This document shows positions 7,658-16,206 of a DNA stretch of 26,321 bases, piece after piece. Position 1 is the stretch's first letter. Each line of letters begins with the position of its first letter. The DNA is from an uncultured Thermoleophilia bacterium (lineage in GTDB: Bacteria; Actinomycetota; Thermoleophilia; UBA2241): assembly GCA_903912585.1 (NCBI GenBank), contig CAIWHY010000019.1, positions 1-26,321 on the forward strand, written 5' to 3'. The position numbers and the translations under genes are program-made. The notes beneath the pieces are model-generated. The model searched no databases. It saw only the letters and a program-made list of their open reading frames with translations, and had not been told where the DNA came from.

Positions 7658-9681
7658 GCCGCATCGGCGTCTTCATCTGTCACTGCGGCGAGAACATCGC
7701 CCGCACGGTCGACGTCGCGGCCGTCGCCGCGGCCATCAAGGACCACCCCGGCGTCGCCTTTGCCACCGACTACAAGTACATGTGCTCGGACCCCGGCCAG
7801 ACGATGGTCAAGGAGGCGATCGAAGAGCACCGCCTTACGGGCGTGGTCATCGCCGCCTGCTCCCCGCACATGCACGAGAAGACCTTCCGCCGCGCCTGCG
7901 CCCAGGCGGGCCTCAACCAGTACATGTGCGAGATGGCCAACATCCGCGAGCACTGCAGCTGGATCCACGAGGACCGCGCCGACGCCACCGCCAAGGCGAT
8001 CGACATCGCGCGCACCATCGTCGAGAAGGTCAAGCACAACAAGCCGCTCGAGAGCATCCGCATCCCGGTGACTAAGCGCGCGCTCGTGATCGGCGGCGGC
8101 ATCGCCGGCATCCAGGCCGCCCTGGACATCGCCGACGGCGGCCACCAGGTGGTGCTCATCGAGAAGGAGGCCTCGATCGGCGGCCACATGAGCCAGCTGA
8201 GCGAGACCTTCCCCACCCTCGACTGCTCGCAGTGCATCCTCACGCCGCGCATGGTGGAGGCCTACCAGCACCCCAACATCACGCTGCACACCTGGAGCGA
8301 GGTCGAGAAGGTCGACGGCTACATCGGCAACTTCGAGGTGACGATCCGCAAGAAGGCGCGCAGCGTCGACGAAGACCTCTGCAACGGTTGCGGTGACTGC
8401 CAGGCGGCGTGCCCCGCCAAGCGCATCCCCAGCGAGTTCGAGGCGGGGCTCGGCAAGCGCACGGCGATCTACGTGCCGTTCCCGCAAGCGGTGCCCAACA
8501 TCCCGGTGCTCGACCGCCAGAACTGCACGCTCTACAAGGGCCGCCGCAAGGGCCTCGCCAAGGACGCCTGCGGCAAGTGCAAGGAGGCGTGCCTCAAGGG
8601 CGCGATCGACTTCGACACCGAGGACACCTTCATCAAAGAGGACGTCGGCGCCATCGTGGTCGCCACCGGCTTCCAGCTCTACGACATCGGGCGCCGGCAG
8701 CCGGAGGGCCTCAAGGGCTACGGCGAGTACGGCTACGGCGAGGTGCCGGACGTCATAGACGGCCTGCAGTTCGAGCGCCTCGCGTCGGCCTCCGGGCCTA
8801 CGTCCGGGGCCATCCTCAGGCCGTCCGACGGCAAGGAGCCCAAGACGGTGGTCTTCGTCCACTGCGTGGGCTCCCGCGACCCCGAGAAGGGCATCTCGTA
8901 CTGCAGCAAGATCTGCTGCATGTACAACGCCAAGCACGCGATGCTGTACAAGCACAAGGTGCACGACGGCCGCGCCGTGGCCTTCTACATGGACATCCGC
9001 GCCGCCGGCAAGGGCTACGACGAGTTCAGCCGGCGCGCCATCGAGGAGGACCAGGCCGAGTACATCCGCGGCCGTGTCTCCAGGATCTACCGCGACGGCG
9101 ACAAGGTGAAGGTGTGGGGCTACGACACGCTCAGCCAGGAGCAGGTCGTGATCGACGCCGACATGGTCGTGCTGGCCACGGCGATCCGCCCGCAGCCCGG
9201 CGTGGAGCAGCTGGCGCAGACGCTGAGCATCAGCTACGACGAGAACGGCTTCATCAACGAGGCGCACCCCAAGCTGCGCCCCGTCGAGACCAACACCGCC
9301 GGCGTCTTCGTCGCCGGCGCCTGTCAGGCGCCGCGCGATATCCCCGACAGCGTCGCCATGGCGAGCGCCGCCGGCGCCAAGGTCATGAGCCTCTTCAGCG
9401 CCGACGAGCTCGAGCGCGAGCCGGCCGTCGCCGTGGTCAACGAGAACACCTGCATCGGCTGCATGAACTGCGCCAACGTGTGCGCCTACGGCGCCATCGA
9501 GCAGCGCGATATCTGCACCGTCGACGGCAAGGTCTGCGGCCACGTCGCCTACGTGAACCCCGGCGTCTGCCAGGGCTGCGGCACCTGCCAGGCGGTCTGC
9601 CTCAGCAAGAGCGTCGAGCTGCAGACCTTCACCGACGAGCAGGTCTACAGCGAGATCAACGCATTGTGCTTCTGGGAGTGA
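7654..9681 (+). CDS. hdrA: Heterodisulfide reductase-like subunit A (FAD, iron-sulfur)
   Basis: A 675-residue full-length HdrA, the flavoprotein where electron bifurcation occurs in characterised Hdr complexes. It has the N-terminal HdrA domain (VFICHCGENIA, MCSDPGQ, AACSPHMHE), the FAD motif GGGIAG at 147-152, the cysteine pair CSQC at 191-194, an inserted ferredoxin site at Cys243, 246, 249, 253, a CGKCKEAC cluster near 310, and two C-terminal [4Fe-4S] sites at Cys600, 603, 606, 610 and Cys639, 642, 645, 649. The match to methanogen HdrA is unusually complete, unlike the short sulfur-oxidation sHdrA. GTG start, GTGA overlap with hdrB. One base separates its stop from flxD. Confidence 0.95.
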   Translation: MSRIGVFICHCGENIARTVDVAAVAAAIKDHPGVAFATDYKYMCSDPGQTMVKEAIEEHRLTGVVIAACSPHMHEKTFRRACAQAGLNQYMCEMANIREHCSWIHEDRADATAKAIDIARTIVEKVKHNKPLESIRIPVTKRALVIGGGIAGIQAALDIADGGHQVVLIEKEASIGGHMSQLSETFPTLDCSQCILTPRMVEAYQHPNITLHTWSEVEKVDGYIGNFEVTIRKKARSVDEDLCNGCGDCQAACPAKRIPSEFEAGLGKRTAIYVPFPQAVPNIPVLDRQNCTLYKGRRKGLAKDACGKCKEACLKGAIDFDTEDTFIKEDVGAIVVATGFQLYDIGRRQPEGLKGYGEYGYGEVPDVIDGLQFERLASASGPTSGAILRPSDGKEPKTVVFVHCVGSRDPEKGISYCSKICCMYNAKHAMLYKHKVHDGRAVAFYMDIRAAGKGYDEFSRRAIEEDQAEYIRGRVSRIYRDGDKVKVWGYDTLSQEQVVIDADMVVLATAIRPQPGVEQLAQTLSISYDENGFINEAHPKLRPVETNTAGVFVAGACQAPRDIPDSVAMASAAGAKVMSLFSADELEREPAVAVVNENTCIGCMNCANVCAYGAIEQRDICTVDGKVCGHVAYVNPGVCQGCGTCQAVCLSKSVELQTFTDEQVYSEINALCFWE

Positions 9682-9682
9682 C

Positions 9683-10234
9683 GTGAGCGACTTCGAGCCG
9701 CGCATCACCGCCTTCGTCTGCAACTGGTGCACCTACACCGGCGCCGACCTGGCCGGCACCAGCCGCCTCAACATGGCGAGCAACGTGCGCATCATCCGGC
9801 TGCCCTGCACCGGCCGCATCGACCCGCTCTTCATCATCAAGGCCTTCGAGCGCGGCGCCGACGGCGTCATCGTCAGCGGCTGCCACCCCGCCGACTGCCA
9901 CTACACGTCCGGCAACTACCACGCGCGCCGGCGCTTCGCCGTGTTCCACGACCTCATGGAGTTCATCGGAGTCGACCCGCGGCGCATGACCTTCAGCTGG
10001 GTCTCGGCGAGCGAGGGCGCCAAGTGGCGCGACGTCGTCGACGAGGCCGTGAGCAGCGTACGCGAGCTCGGGCCGTTCGACGCCTACCGGGCGCTGGCGC
10101 CGGAGGACGAGAGCGAAGCAGCGGCGGTGAGCGCCGCCGCAGGCGCGGCCGCTAGATCCGCCGCGTCGACCGCCGCAGCCGCCAAAGCCGCCGCGGCCGC
10201 CGAGTCCGTCGCGACCAAGGCGGAGGCCTCGTGA
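9683..10234 (+). CDS. flxD: MvhD/FlxD-type electron-transfer subunit
   Basis: A 183-residue protein of the MvhD family, which passes electrons from a hydrogenase, formate dehydrogenase or flavin module into HdrA. The [2Fe-2S]-type cysteines are visible: Cys13 and Cys16 (CNWCTY), Cys42 (PCTGRID), and Cys67/Cys72 (CHPADCHY). The family core ends near residue 133. The remaining 50 residues are an Ala-rich tail of the kind seen also at the ends of hdrB and flxB. GTG start with GGGAGTG upstream, one base after the hdrA stop. No hydrogenase large or small subunit follows, so the partner is the flavin module encoded next (FlxA), supporting FlxD over MvhD as the name. Confidence 0.9.
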   Translation: MSDFEPRITAFVCNWCTYTGADLAGTSRLNMASNVRIIRLPCTGRIDPLFIIKAFERGADGVIVSGCHPADCHYTSGNYHARRRFAVFHDLMEFIGVDPRRMTFSWVSASEGAKWRDVVDEAVSSVRELGPFDAYRALAPEDESEAAAVSAAAGAAARSAASTAAAAKAAAAAESVATKAEAS

Positions 10235-11112
10235 ACGAGCTCCGCGAGCTGGCCCGCAAGCTCCTCACCGACGGCGAGGTACGCGTGATCATCGGCTGGG
10301 AGAACGCGCGCCGCGGCGCGCGGCCGATGTTCGTCACCGAGCCCGACGGCACCGACGGGCTGATCTTCGACACGCGCTGCGTGCACAACCTCGTCACCTA
10401 TCTCAATCCCCGTCGCGACCACGTCGCGGAGCTGGGCAAGATCGGCCTCGTGATCAAGGGCTGCGACGCCAAGGCGGTAGCGGGCCTGCTGCGCGAAGCG
10501 CAGCTCACGCGCGACGACGTCGTGCTCATCGGCGTGCGCTGCGGCGGCGTGCTCGAGGAGAACGAGCTGCCCGAGGCTCTCGCCCTCACGCCCGAGAACG
10601 TCGCGCCAAGGTGCTACGGCTGCGACAACCGCGAGCCGACGCTGGTCGACTACCTGCTCGGCGAGTCGCAGCCGGAACCTCCGCGGCCCGCCGTGACCAT
10701 CGAGGAGCGCGTCGCCGCGCTCGACGCGCAGCCGCTCGAGGAGCGCTGGGCCTTCTGGACCGAGCAATTCGGCAAGTGCGTGCGCTGCTACGCCTGCCGC
10801 CAGGTGTGCCCGCTGTGCGTCTGCGAGCGCTGCGTCGCCGAGAAGACGCAGCCGCAGTGGATCGAGTCGTCCCCGCACGCGCGCGGCAACCTGAGCTGGA
10901 ACATCACCCGCGCCCTCCACCTCGCCGGCCGCTGCGTCGACTGCGGCGAGTGCGAGCGCTTCTGCCCGGTGGGCATCCCGCTCACCCTGGTGAACCGCAA
11001 GCTGCAGCAGATCGTCGCCGAGCGCTACGACTACAAGGTCGGCGAGGACCCCGCGGTCCACGCCCCCATCGGCGACTATCGCCTCGACGACGAGCAGGAG
11101 TTCATCAAGTGA
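10231..11112 (+). CDS. flxC: Iron-sulfur/FrhB-like subunit of the flavin module
   Basis: A 293-residue electron-transfer protein. The N-terminal half resembles the FrhB/FdhB fold (VIKGCDAKAV, GVRCGGV, CYGCDNREP). The C-terminal half has a ferredoxin-like domain with Cys183, 186, 189, 193 (CVRCYACRQVCP), extra cysteines in LCVCERC, and a second site at Cys235, 238, 241, 245 (CVDCGECERFCP). The end of the protein is acidic. GTG start with a GTGA overlap with flxD, and another with the next gene. The flxC name is by position and composition in an Hdr-Flx operon. The protein could also be described simply as a 4Fe-4S dicluster protein related to F420 hydrogenase beta subunits. Confidence 0.8.
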   Translation: MNELRELARKLLTDGEVRVIIGWENARRGARPMFVTEPDGTDGLIFDTRCVHNLVTYLNPRRDHVAELGKIGLVIKGCDAKAVAGLLREAQLTRDDVVLIGVRCGGVLEENELPEALALTPENVAPRCYGCDNREPTLVDYLLGESQPEPPRPAVTIEERVAALDAQPLEERWAFWTEQFGKCVRCYACRQVCPLCVCERCVAEKTQPQWIESSPHARGNLSWNITRALHLAGRCVDCGECERFCPVGIPLTLVNRKLQQIVAERYDYKVGEDPAVHAPIGDYRLDDEQEFIK

Positions 11113-12320
11113 CGGACGCCACGGACACGGGCGCTGTCGCGCCCCAGCGCCACTTCATCAGCGAGGCCGACCTGCGCGCGCTTGCCGCCGACCTGCTGGG
11201 CGCGGGCACGGACGTGATCGCGCCCGTGTCGGTGGATGCCTGCCAGTCGCCGTCTGCCCTGGCCACCGCGGCCTGCCTGCGCCCCGGCGTCGCGCCGGTC
11301 GAAGCGGAGTACAAGGCGATCGGCGACGCGGCCGAGCTCGATCTGGGCCGCGCCCAGCCGGTGCTCTCGCTCAAGCAGTTCTTCCTGCCCGAGCACGAGG
11401 CCCTTTGCCGCTGGCACCAGCGCGGCCTCGAGGTCACCGTCGAGGAGGTGCCCACCTCGTTCGCGCCGCGCGTCGTGCTGGCGGCGAAGCCCTGCGACAG
11501 CGCGGCCCTCGCCGTCGTCGACGAGGTCATGAACTGGGACTACGAGGACGAGCTCTGGAACGGGCGGCGCGAGGCGAGCACCATCTTCAACCTCGCCTGC
11601 CCCGTGATCGACGAGTCCTGCTTCTGCACGGCCGTCGGGTCGGCGCCGGACGACGTCAAGGGCGCCGACGGCCTGCTCACGCCGGTCGAGGGCGGCTACC
11701 TGGCGGAGGCGACGACCGACAAGGGGCGCGCCCTGATCGCCGCGCATGCGGCGCGCTTCTCCCCTGTGGACGAGCCGGCCACGGCCGCGCTCGTACGCCA
11801 GGCCGACGACGAGCGCGCCGCCGCGCGCCGCCGCGTCGCCGCCAACCTCGAGATCGACGCGGAGAGCGTCCGCGACTGGATCGCCACCCACTTCGAGGAC
11901 CCGCTGCTCGCCTCGCTCGCCATCCGCTGCAATGGCTGCGGCGCCTGCTCGAGCGTGTGCCCCACCTGCCACTGCTTCGACATCGTCGACGAAGAAGAGG
12001 GCGTCGGCCGCGGCACGCGGCGGCGCTGCTGGGACACCTGCCAGGCGCCGACCTTCACGCTGCACGCCAGCGGCCACAACCCGCGCGACGACCAGCACGT
12101 GCGCTACCGCCAGCGGATCAACCACAAGTTCTCGATCTACCCGCTCAAGTTCGGCGAGGTCCTGTGCACCGGCTGCGGCCGCTGCACGCGCGTCTGCCAC
12201 GCCGGCCAGGACCTCGTCGAGATCCTCGGGGCGATCGACATCGCGGCACGGCGGCCGGGCGAGCCCGTCGCGGCCGGAACGGCCGGCCCCGAGCCCGGCG
12301 ACGCCGAGGCCGCCTCGTGA
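11109..12320 (+). CDS. flxB: 4Fe-4S dicluster protein, AsrA/sulfhydrogenase-beta type
   Basis: A 403-residue protein resembling the anaerobic sulfite reductase A subunit and the beta subunit of soluble NAD(P)-linked hydrogenases, which link a flavin NAD(P)H subunit to iron-sulfur partners. The N-terminal domain (about 40-220) has AKPCDSAAL and CFCTAVG blocks typical of that family. Two C-terminal [4Fe-4S] sites follow: Cys274, 277, 280, 284 (CNGCGACSSVCP) and Cys353, 356, 359, 363 (CTGCGRCTRVC). The final 25 residues are Ala/Gly/Pro-rich. GTG start, GTGA overlaps on both sides. With the next gene it forms the typical AsrA-AsrB or FlxB-FlxA pair. Confidence 0.85.
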   Translation: MTDATDTGAVAPQRHFISEADLRALAADLLGAGTDVIAPVSVDACQSPSALATAACLRPGVAPVEAEYKAIGDAAELDLGRAQPVLSLKQFFLPEHEALCRWHQRGLEVTVEEVPTSFAPRVVLAAKPCDSAALAVVDEVMNWDYEDELWNGRREASTIFNLACPVIDESCFCTAVGSAPDDVKGADGLLTPVEGGYLAEATTDKGRALIAAHAARFSPVDEPATAALVRQADDERAAARRRVAANLEIDAESVRDWIATHFEDPLLASLAIRCNGCGACSSVCPTCHCFDIVDEEEGVGRGTRRRCWDTCQAPTFTLHASGHNPRDDQHVRYRQRINHKFSIYPLKFGEVLCTGCGRCTRVCHAGQDLVEILGAIDIAARRPGEPVAAGTAGPEPGDAEAAS

Positions 12321-13147
12321 ACATCTACCAGCCGCAGCTGGCGCTGGTCACCGACGTGGTCGACGAGACGCCCGACACGCGCACGCTGCGCCTCGAGTTC
12401 CAGGACGAGGCCGTGCGCGAGAGCTTCGCCTTCAAGGCCGGCCAGTTCGGCGAGTACAGCGTCTTCGGGGCCGGCGAGAGCACCTTCTGCATCGCCAGCC
12501 CGCCGACCCGCGAGGGCTACATCGAGTGCAGTTTCAAGGCCGTCGGCAAGGTCACGACGGCGCTGCGCGAAGTGAACGTGGGCGACACCGTCGGCTTTCG
12601 CGGCCCCTACGGCAACTCGTTCCCGGTGGACGACTGGAAGGGCAAGGACGTCGTCTTCGTCGCCGGCGGCATCGGCCTCGCGCCGGTCCGCTGCGTGATC
12701 TGGAACGTGCTCGACCGCCGCGACGAGTTCGGCGACGTGACCATCGTCTACGGCGCCCGCTCGGTCGCCGACCTCGTGTACAAGCGCGAGCTGGAAGACT
12801 GGGGCTCGCGCGCCGACGTCAAGATGGTGACGACCGTCGATCCCGGCGGCGAGACCAAAGACTGGACCGGCGAGGTCGGCTACGTCACGCCGGTGGTCGA
12901 GGCGACGGCGCCGCAGGCGCAGAACGCCGTCGCCGTCCTCTGCGGCCCGCCGATCGTCGTCAAGCTCACGCTGCCGGTGCTCGAGAAGCTCGGCTTCGCC
13001 GACGACACGATCTTCACCACGCTCGAGAACCGCATGAAGTGCGGCCTCGGCAAGTGCGGCCGCTGCAACATCGGGCCCGTGTACGTGTGCAAGGATGGGC
13101 CCGTCTTCACCGCCGCGCAGATGAAGGCGCTTCCCGCCGAGTTCTGA
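12317..13147 (+). CDS. flxA: FAD/NAD(P)H oxidoreductase subunit, PyrK/AsrB type
   Basis: A 276-residue ferredoxin-reductase-like flavoprotein, the expected NAD(P)H entry or exit point of the complex. The FAD-binding beta-barrel contains KAGQFGEYSVF (40-50) and FCIASPP (57-63). The nucleotide-binding domain begins with VAGGIGLAPVR (115-125) and includes the CGPP block (209-212). The C-terminal [2Fe-2S] ligands are Cys242, 247, 250 and 258 (CGLGKCGRC...C), as in PyrK and AsrB. GTG start overlapping the flxB stop as GTGA. It is the last gene of the operon; the convergent gene ends only 18 bases away, leaving no room for a separate terminator. Confidence 0.9.
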   Translation: MNIYQPQLALVTDVVDETPDTRTLRLEFQDEAVRESFAFKAGQFGEYSVFGAGESTFCIASPPTREGYIECSFKAVGKVTTALREVNVGDTVGFRGPYGNSFPVDDWKGKDVVFVAGGIGLAPVRCVIWNVLDRRDEFGDVTIVYGARSVADLVYKRELEDWGSRADVKMVTTVDPGGETKDWTGEVGYVTPVVEATAPQAQNAVAVLCGPPIVVKLTLPVLEKLGFADDTIFTTLENRMKCGLGKCGRCNIGPVYVCKDGPVFTAAQMKALPAEF

Positions 13148-13165
13148 TCCCGGCGGAGTACTGAA

Positions 13166-14509
13166 CTAGCCCTCGTAGGGGGCGAGCGAGTCCAGGATCC
13201 GCACGAGCTCGTCGTGCGAGACGCTCCCGCCGATGTTGATGGTGACGCCGTGCCCGGTGATCTGGGCTGAGTTGGCAGTGGAGAACCAGGCCGTACTGCC
13301 CGCAAAGTAGCCGTTCGTCAGCTTGAGTGGCTCGTCACTGGCGGCCGGAGGCGGCAGGGGAGGGTGTGCGCCCCAGTACGTCTGGGTCAGCACGTAGTCG
13401 AGGCCGGCACGGTACATGAGCTGGATGCCGTCGCCGTACGTGGACAGTCGCAGCGCGAAGCCCGCCGGGAGCCACGTCGCCACGAACAGCTTCCCGCCGC
13501 CTCCTCTCGCTGCGAGCACCCCCAGCGGCAGGCGGACGGCCCCGTGCGCGGCGACCGTCATCAGCGGTCGGGTGGGGGTGGCTTCCCAGTCGGCATTGCC
13601 GGTCGACGGCAGCGGCGTGAAGTTGGCCGCTGCCGGAAACGCCGTGCGCGGGGCACCGGCAGGAAGTCGCGGGTTCACTACGAGATGGGTGGCGACATCC
13701 CGGCTGACCACCCGGCCGGCGGGATCGTAGAGGGTCCGCACCAGAATGATGCCCGTGCGCTTGTCGATCACGAGATCCATCCTGCTGAATGTGGGAGACA
13801 GGTACCCGCTGGTGATTGTCACCGCCCACGCGGGGCGCCCGATCGCGGTGACGTCCTTGGGCGTGGCGTGACTGCCCTCCAAGGCGGCGATCGCACCGGA
13901 CCGGAAGTCGCCAGCGAACAGGGGCATCGACGTGACTGCGTCCATGCCAGGCTGCGCCTGGAGGTCGCAGGGCGGGCCTCCCCGGCGCCAGCTGCGCAGC
14001 CCGGCCCGGGTCGTCCCCCAACTCCAGAAGCGCTCGACGTTCGCCGACGCCTGATAGGTCTTGAAGTGGGGGCCTTCGCGCAGGTCGCCAGAGGCGGTGA
14101 AGTACCGGCTCTCGTAGCTCCAGTCCCCGCGCGTGTTGAGGACCCACCGTGTCGTCACCAAAAGCTTCCCGTACTCGAGCGACGCGCGCGACGTCATCGT
14201 GAGTGAGTGCACGCCGCGCACACGGATCAGCGCGGCGCGCGTCTGCTCATAGGCGGTAGCCGGCGATGGCCCGGTCGCACCGCGCAGGCCGGGCAGGCCG
14301 ACGAGCACGACGGCGATGGCGGCGGCCGTCACGACCGCGATCACAGCGCCGGTGAACAACCACCGGCGCCCAACCGGAGTGGCCGCCGATCCGGAGGCGA
14401 ACGCCCGGCGCGTGCCCAGCGCGTCCTCGGCCAGCAGCTCGAACTGCCGTCGCAGCCGCCCGGCGAACCGCGTCTCGCCGAGGGCTCCTCTCTCGTCCTT
14501 TTCGCTCAT
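13166..14509 (-). CDS. Membrane protein partner of the ECF sigma factor (putative anti-sigma, LolA/RseB-like)
   Basis: A 447-residue single-pass membrane protein. Residues 1-50 are cytoplasmic, one transmembrane helix spans about 51-74, and the large outer domain begins with a LolA/RseB-like segment (ALIRVRGVHSLTMTSR, LVIDKRTGIIL). The C-terminal 100 residues resemble DUF4367-like domains (TWLPAGFALRL, ILDSLAPYEG). It starts nine bases after the sigma gene, with GAGGTG before the ATG, so it is almost certainly co-expressed and may bind or sense for the sigma factor. No zinc-anti-sigma HxxxCxxC motif is visible. The stop codon is TAG, and no further stop occurs for at least 50 codons beyond it. 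Confidence 0.8.
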   Translation of the reverse strand: MSEKDERGALGETRFAGRLRRQFELLAEDALGTRRAFASGSAATPVGRRWLFTGAVIAVVTAAAIAVVLVGLPGLRGATGPSPATAYEQTRAALIRVRGVHSLTMTSRASLEYGKLLVTTRWVLNTRGDWSYESRYFTASGDLREGPHFKTYQASANVERFWSWGTTRAGLRSWRRGGPPCDLQAQPGMDAVTSMPLFAGDFRSGAIAALEGSHATPKDVTAIGRPAWAVTITSGYLSPTFSRMDLVIDKRTGIILVRTLYDPAGRVVSRDVATHLVVNPRLPAGAPRTAFPAAANFTPLPSTGNADWEATPTRPLMTVAAHGAVRLPLGVLAARGGGGKLFVATWLPAGFALRLSTYGDGIQLMYRAGLDYVLTQTYWGAHPPLPPPAASDEPLKLTNGYFAGSTAWFSTANSAQITGHGVTINIGGSVSHDELVRILDSLAPYEG

Positions 14510-14518
14510 CAGGTCACC

Positions 14519-15115
14519 TCACTCGTCCAGCTGCGCGGCCAGCCGTTTGAGGCCGCGGCTGACACGCGCTCTGACGACGTCCTCGCTGCAGTTCAGCAGA
14601 CGTGCACTCTCCCGGTAAGACCTGCCCTCGATGACGCGCAGGCGCAGCGCCTCGCGCTGGTCGGGGCGCAGTTCGCGGAAGGCGGCGGCCACGGCGCGAC
14701 CGACCTGCTCGAAGTCGATCAGCGCCTCCACCCGCTCGATGTCCTCAGGTCCGAGCTCGATACGCTCGAGGCCGAGCCGGCGCCGGGCGGTGTCTTCCAC
14801 GCGGCGCCGTTTGATGAAGCGGCCTAACTTCCTGTACGCGATCGTGTAGAGCCAGGCCATGGCGGAGCCGTCGCCGCGGTCGTGGAATCGCCGCCGCGAC
14901 GCGAACGCGTCCGCGAGCGTCTCGGCTGTCAGGTCGGCGGCGACTTGCCCGTCCAGCGTACGCCGCGCGAAGAAGCGGAGGAGGCCGGGCAGGGCGCGGT
15001 CGTAGAAGACGACGAAGCCCTCAGCCTGCTCGCCGGCGGCCGCGAGAAGATCCTCATCCCTCCGTGTGACTGCGTCCCCCACGGCCCCCCCGCTTCGTGC
15101 GCCGTCGTCGAGCAC
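14519..15115 (-). CDS. ECF-type RNA polymerase sigma factor
   Basis: A 198-residue sigma-70 family protein with region 2 (about 37-100; DLTAETLADAFASRRRF and MAWLYTIAYRKLGRFIKRRR) and region 4 (about 143-192; LRPDQREALRLRVIEGRSY then a helix-turn-helix through SEDVVRARVSRGLKRL). There is no region 3, which defines the ECF class. The GTG start at 15115 is preceded by GGGGTGAAAG; a GTG eleven codons later is an alternative. It is followed at nine bases by its membrane partner. The 233 bases upstream (15116-15348) contain no gene that I can support and may hold its promoter. The target regulon is unknown. Confidence 0.88.
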   Translation of the reverse strand: MLDDGARSGGAVGDAVTRRDEDLLAAAGEQAEGFVVFYDRALPGLLRFFARRTLDGQVAADLTAETLADAFASRRRFHDRGDGSAMAWLYTIAYRKLGRFIKRRRVEDTARRRLGLERIELGPEDIERVEALIDFEQVGRAVAAAFRELRPDQREALRLRVIEGRSYRESARLLNCSEDVVRARVSRGLKRLAAQLDE

Positions 15116-15348
15116 CTTTCACCCCGTCAATACCATGAGCGGCGATCTTGTGACGGAGAGCCCCGACGTGTGGCGGCGGCGATGGGGCATGGGGGCAGAC
15201 AGATGGGCGCCCGCGGCACGCCAGGATCGTGCGAAGCGCGATCTGGGCACGTGCGGCCACGGCGGCTTCGCGCGCCCGCGCTGCGCTTCCCGGTACTCGG
15301 CCACGATTGCCGCGCCGCACGCCAGTCGGACTGTCGTGCGTTGCGGCA

Positions 15349-15930
15349 TCAGCCTGACTCGAGTCCAGAGTCCGCTGCCCGCGAGCGCACATCCGCCAGC
15401 AGGGCGGTCACGCCGAGGGTCTCTGCCCACGAGTCGAGATAGGCCTGGTCCAGCACCTCGCCCTGGAACTCGAACACCCCGGCGGCATCTTTGACCTGCT
15501 TCTCGCTGCCGCCCGCCTGCGCGGCCCACCGCAGCTTCATGAGGATGGTGTCCTCGGGAGTCGAGACCTTCAGCCTGAGCCCCAACGCCTCGACTTCGAG
15601 CCGCCGCGCGAAGCGCTCGCGGTCGAAGGGCTCATCCTTGAGTAACCAGAAGTCGACCTTGTCCCCGGATACCGAGTCGAGAAGGTTGAACATCGACCTG
15701 CGACGGACCGCCTCCGCCACCGCACCCTCGTCAAGGTAGACGGTCGGCCCCGACAGCGCTGCGACGATGCGTGAGACGTCGCCGACCCGAATGTCCACGA
15801 CCAGGTCGATGTCATGAGTGGCTCTAGGCTCGCCCTGCAGGCTCGAGGCCAGCGAGCCGGAGAGCATGTACTCGACACCGGCGGCATCGAGCGCCGCGGT
15901 GACTCGTCTCAGGAGGCTCTGTTCTGGCAC
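15349..15930 (-). CDS. Nucleotidyltransferase-fold protein, possible toxin partner
   Basis: A 193-residue protein with a minimal nucleotidyltransferase fold: the GSLASSL motif at 25-31 and the metal-binding DIDLVVD at 40-46, then a VDFWLLKDEPF strand and a STPEDTILMKLRWA helix (near 124-137). This resembles DUF6036/AbiEii-like transferases found in toxin-antitoxin and phage-defence modules. The GTG start lies inside the small upstream gene, which it overlaps by 22 bases in another frame, so translation is coupled. Both catalytic aspartates appear intact. It could also be an aminoglycoside-type nucleotidyltransferase relative without defence function. Confidence 0.8.
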   Translation of the reverse strand: MPEQSLLRRVTAALDAAGVEYMLSGSLASSLQGEPRATHDIDLVVDIRVGDVSRIVAALSGPTVYLDEGAVAEAVRRRSMFNLLDSVSGDKVDFWLLKDEPFDRERFARRLEVEALGLRLKVSTPEDTILMKLRWAAQAGGSEKQVKDAAGVFEFQGEVLDQAYLDSWAETLGVTALLADVRSRAADSGLESG

Positions 15931-16124
15931 CTTGCCAGCCGCTCAAGGTAGATGCGGTGCAGGGCTTCGTCGCTGGCGTCGGGGAAGCGCTGCCGGACCC
16001 CGGCACGCAGCAGCTCATGTGACAGCTCGGAGAGCTCGAACGCTTTCAGAAGGCGCTGCTCCGGTGTCATGCGCCGCAGCGTCTCGAGATAGAGCTGGCG
16101 GTTGGGGCGTGGCTTGGGGTCCAT
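15909..16124 (-). CDS. Small partner of the nucleotidyltransferase (putative antitoxin)
   Basis: A 71-residue, strongly charged helical protein with PRPNRQLYLETLRRMTPEQR near the start and a LYLERLxxCxNR-like end (IYLERLARCQNR). I associate this pattern with short proteins encoded directly upstream of nucleotidyltransferases. It overlaps the next gene by 22 bases. No ribosome site precedes the ATG. A TATCCT hexamer ends six bases before it, so the mRNA may be leaderless. Its role as antitoxin is inferred from size, charge and arrangement only. Confidence 0.72.
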   Translation of the reverse strand: MDPKPRPNRQLYLETLRRMTPEQRLLKAFELSELSHELLRAGVRQRFPDASDEALHRIYLERLARCQNRAS

Positions 16125-16206
16125 GCCAGAAGGATAGCACCGGGCAGCGCGGCAGATGGCGTACCATGGCGTCCAGGCATCAACGCGAGCACGAGGAGGC
16201 CAGAAC

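Noticed and set aside
6135..13147. Hydrogenase or sulfite reductase operon
   Set aside because: No NiFe or FeFe hydrogenase catalytic subunit and no siroheme sulfite reductase is present; the AsrA/AsrB-like pair is explained as the Flx flavin module.
15116..15348. Possible short coding frames between the sigma factor and the nucleotidyltransferase
   Set aside because: The open frames on both strands give Arg/Pro-rich products without ribosome sites or recognisable domains; treated as intergenic or promoter DNA.
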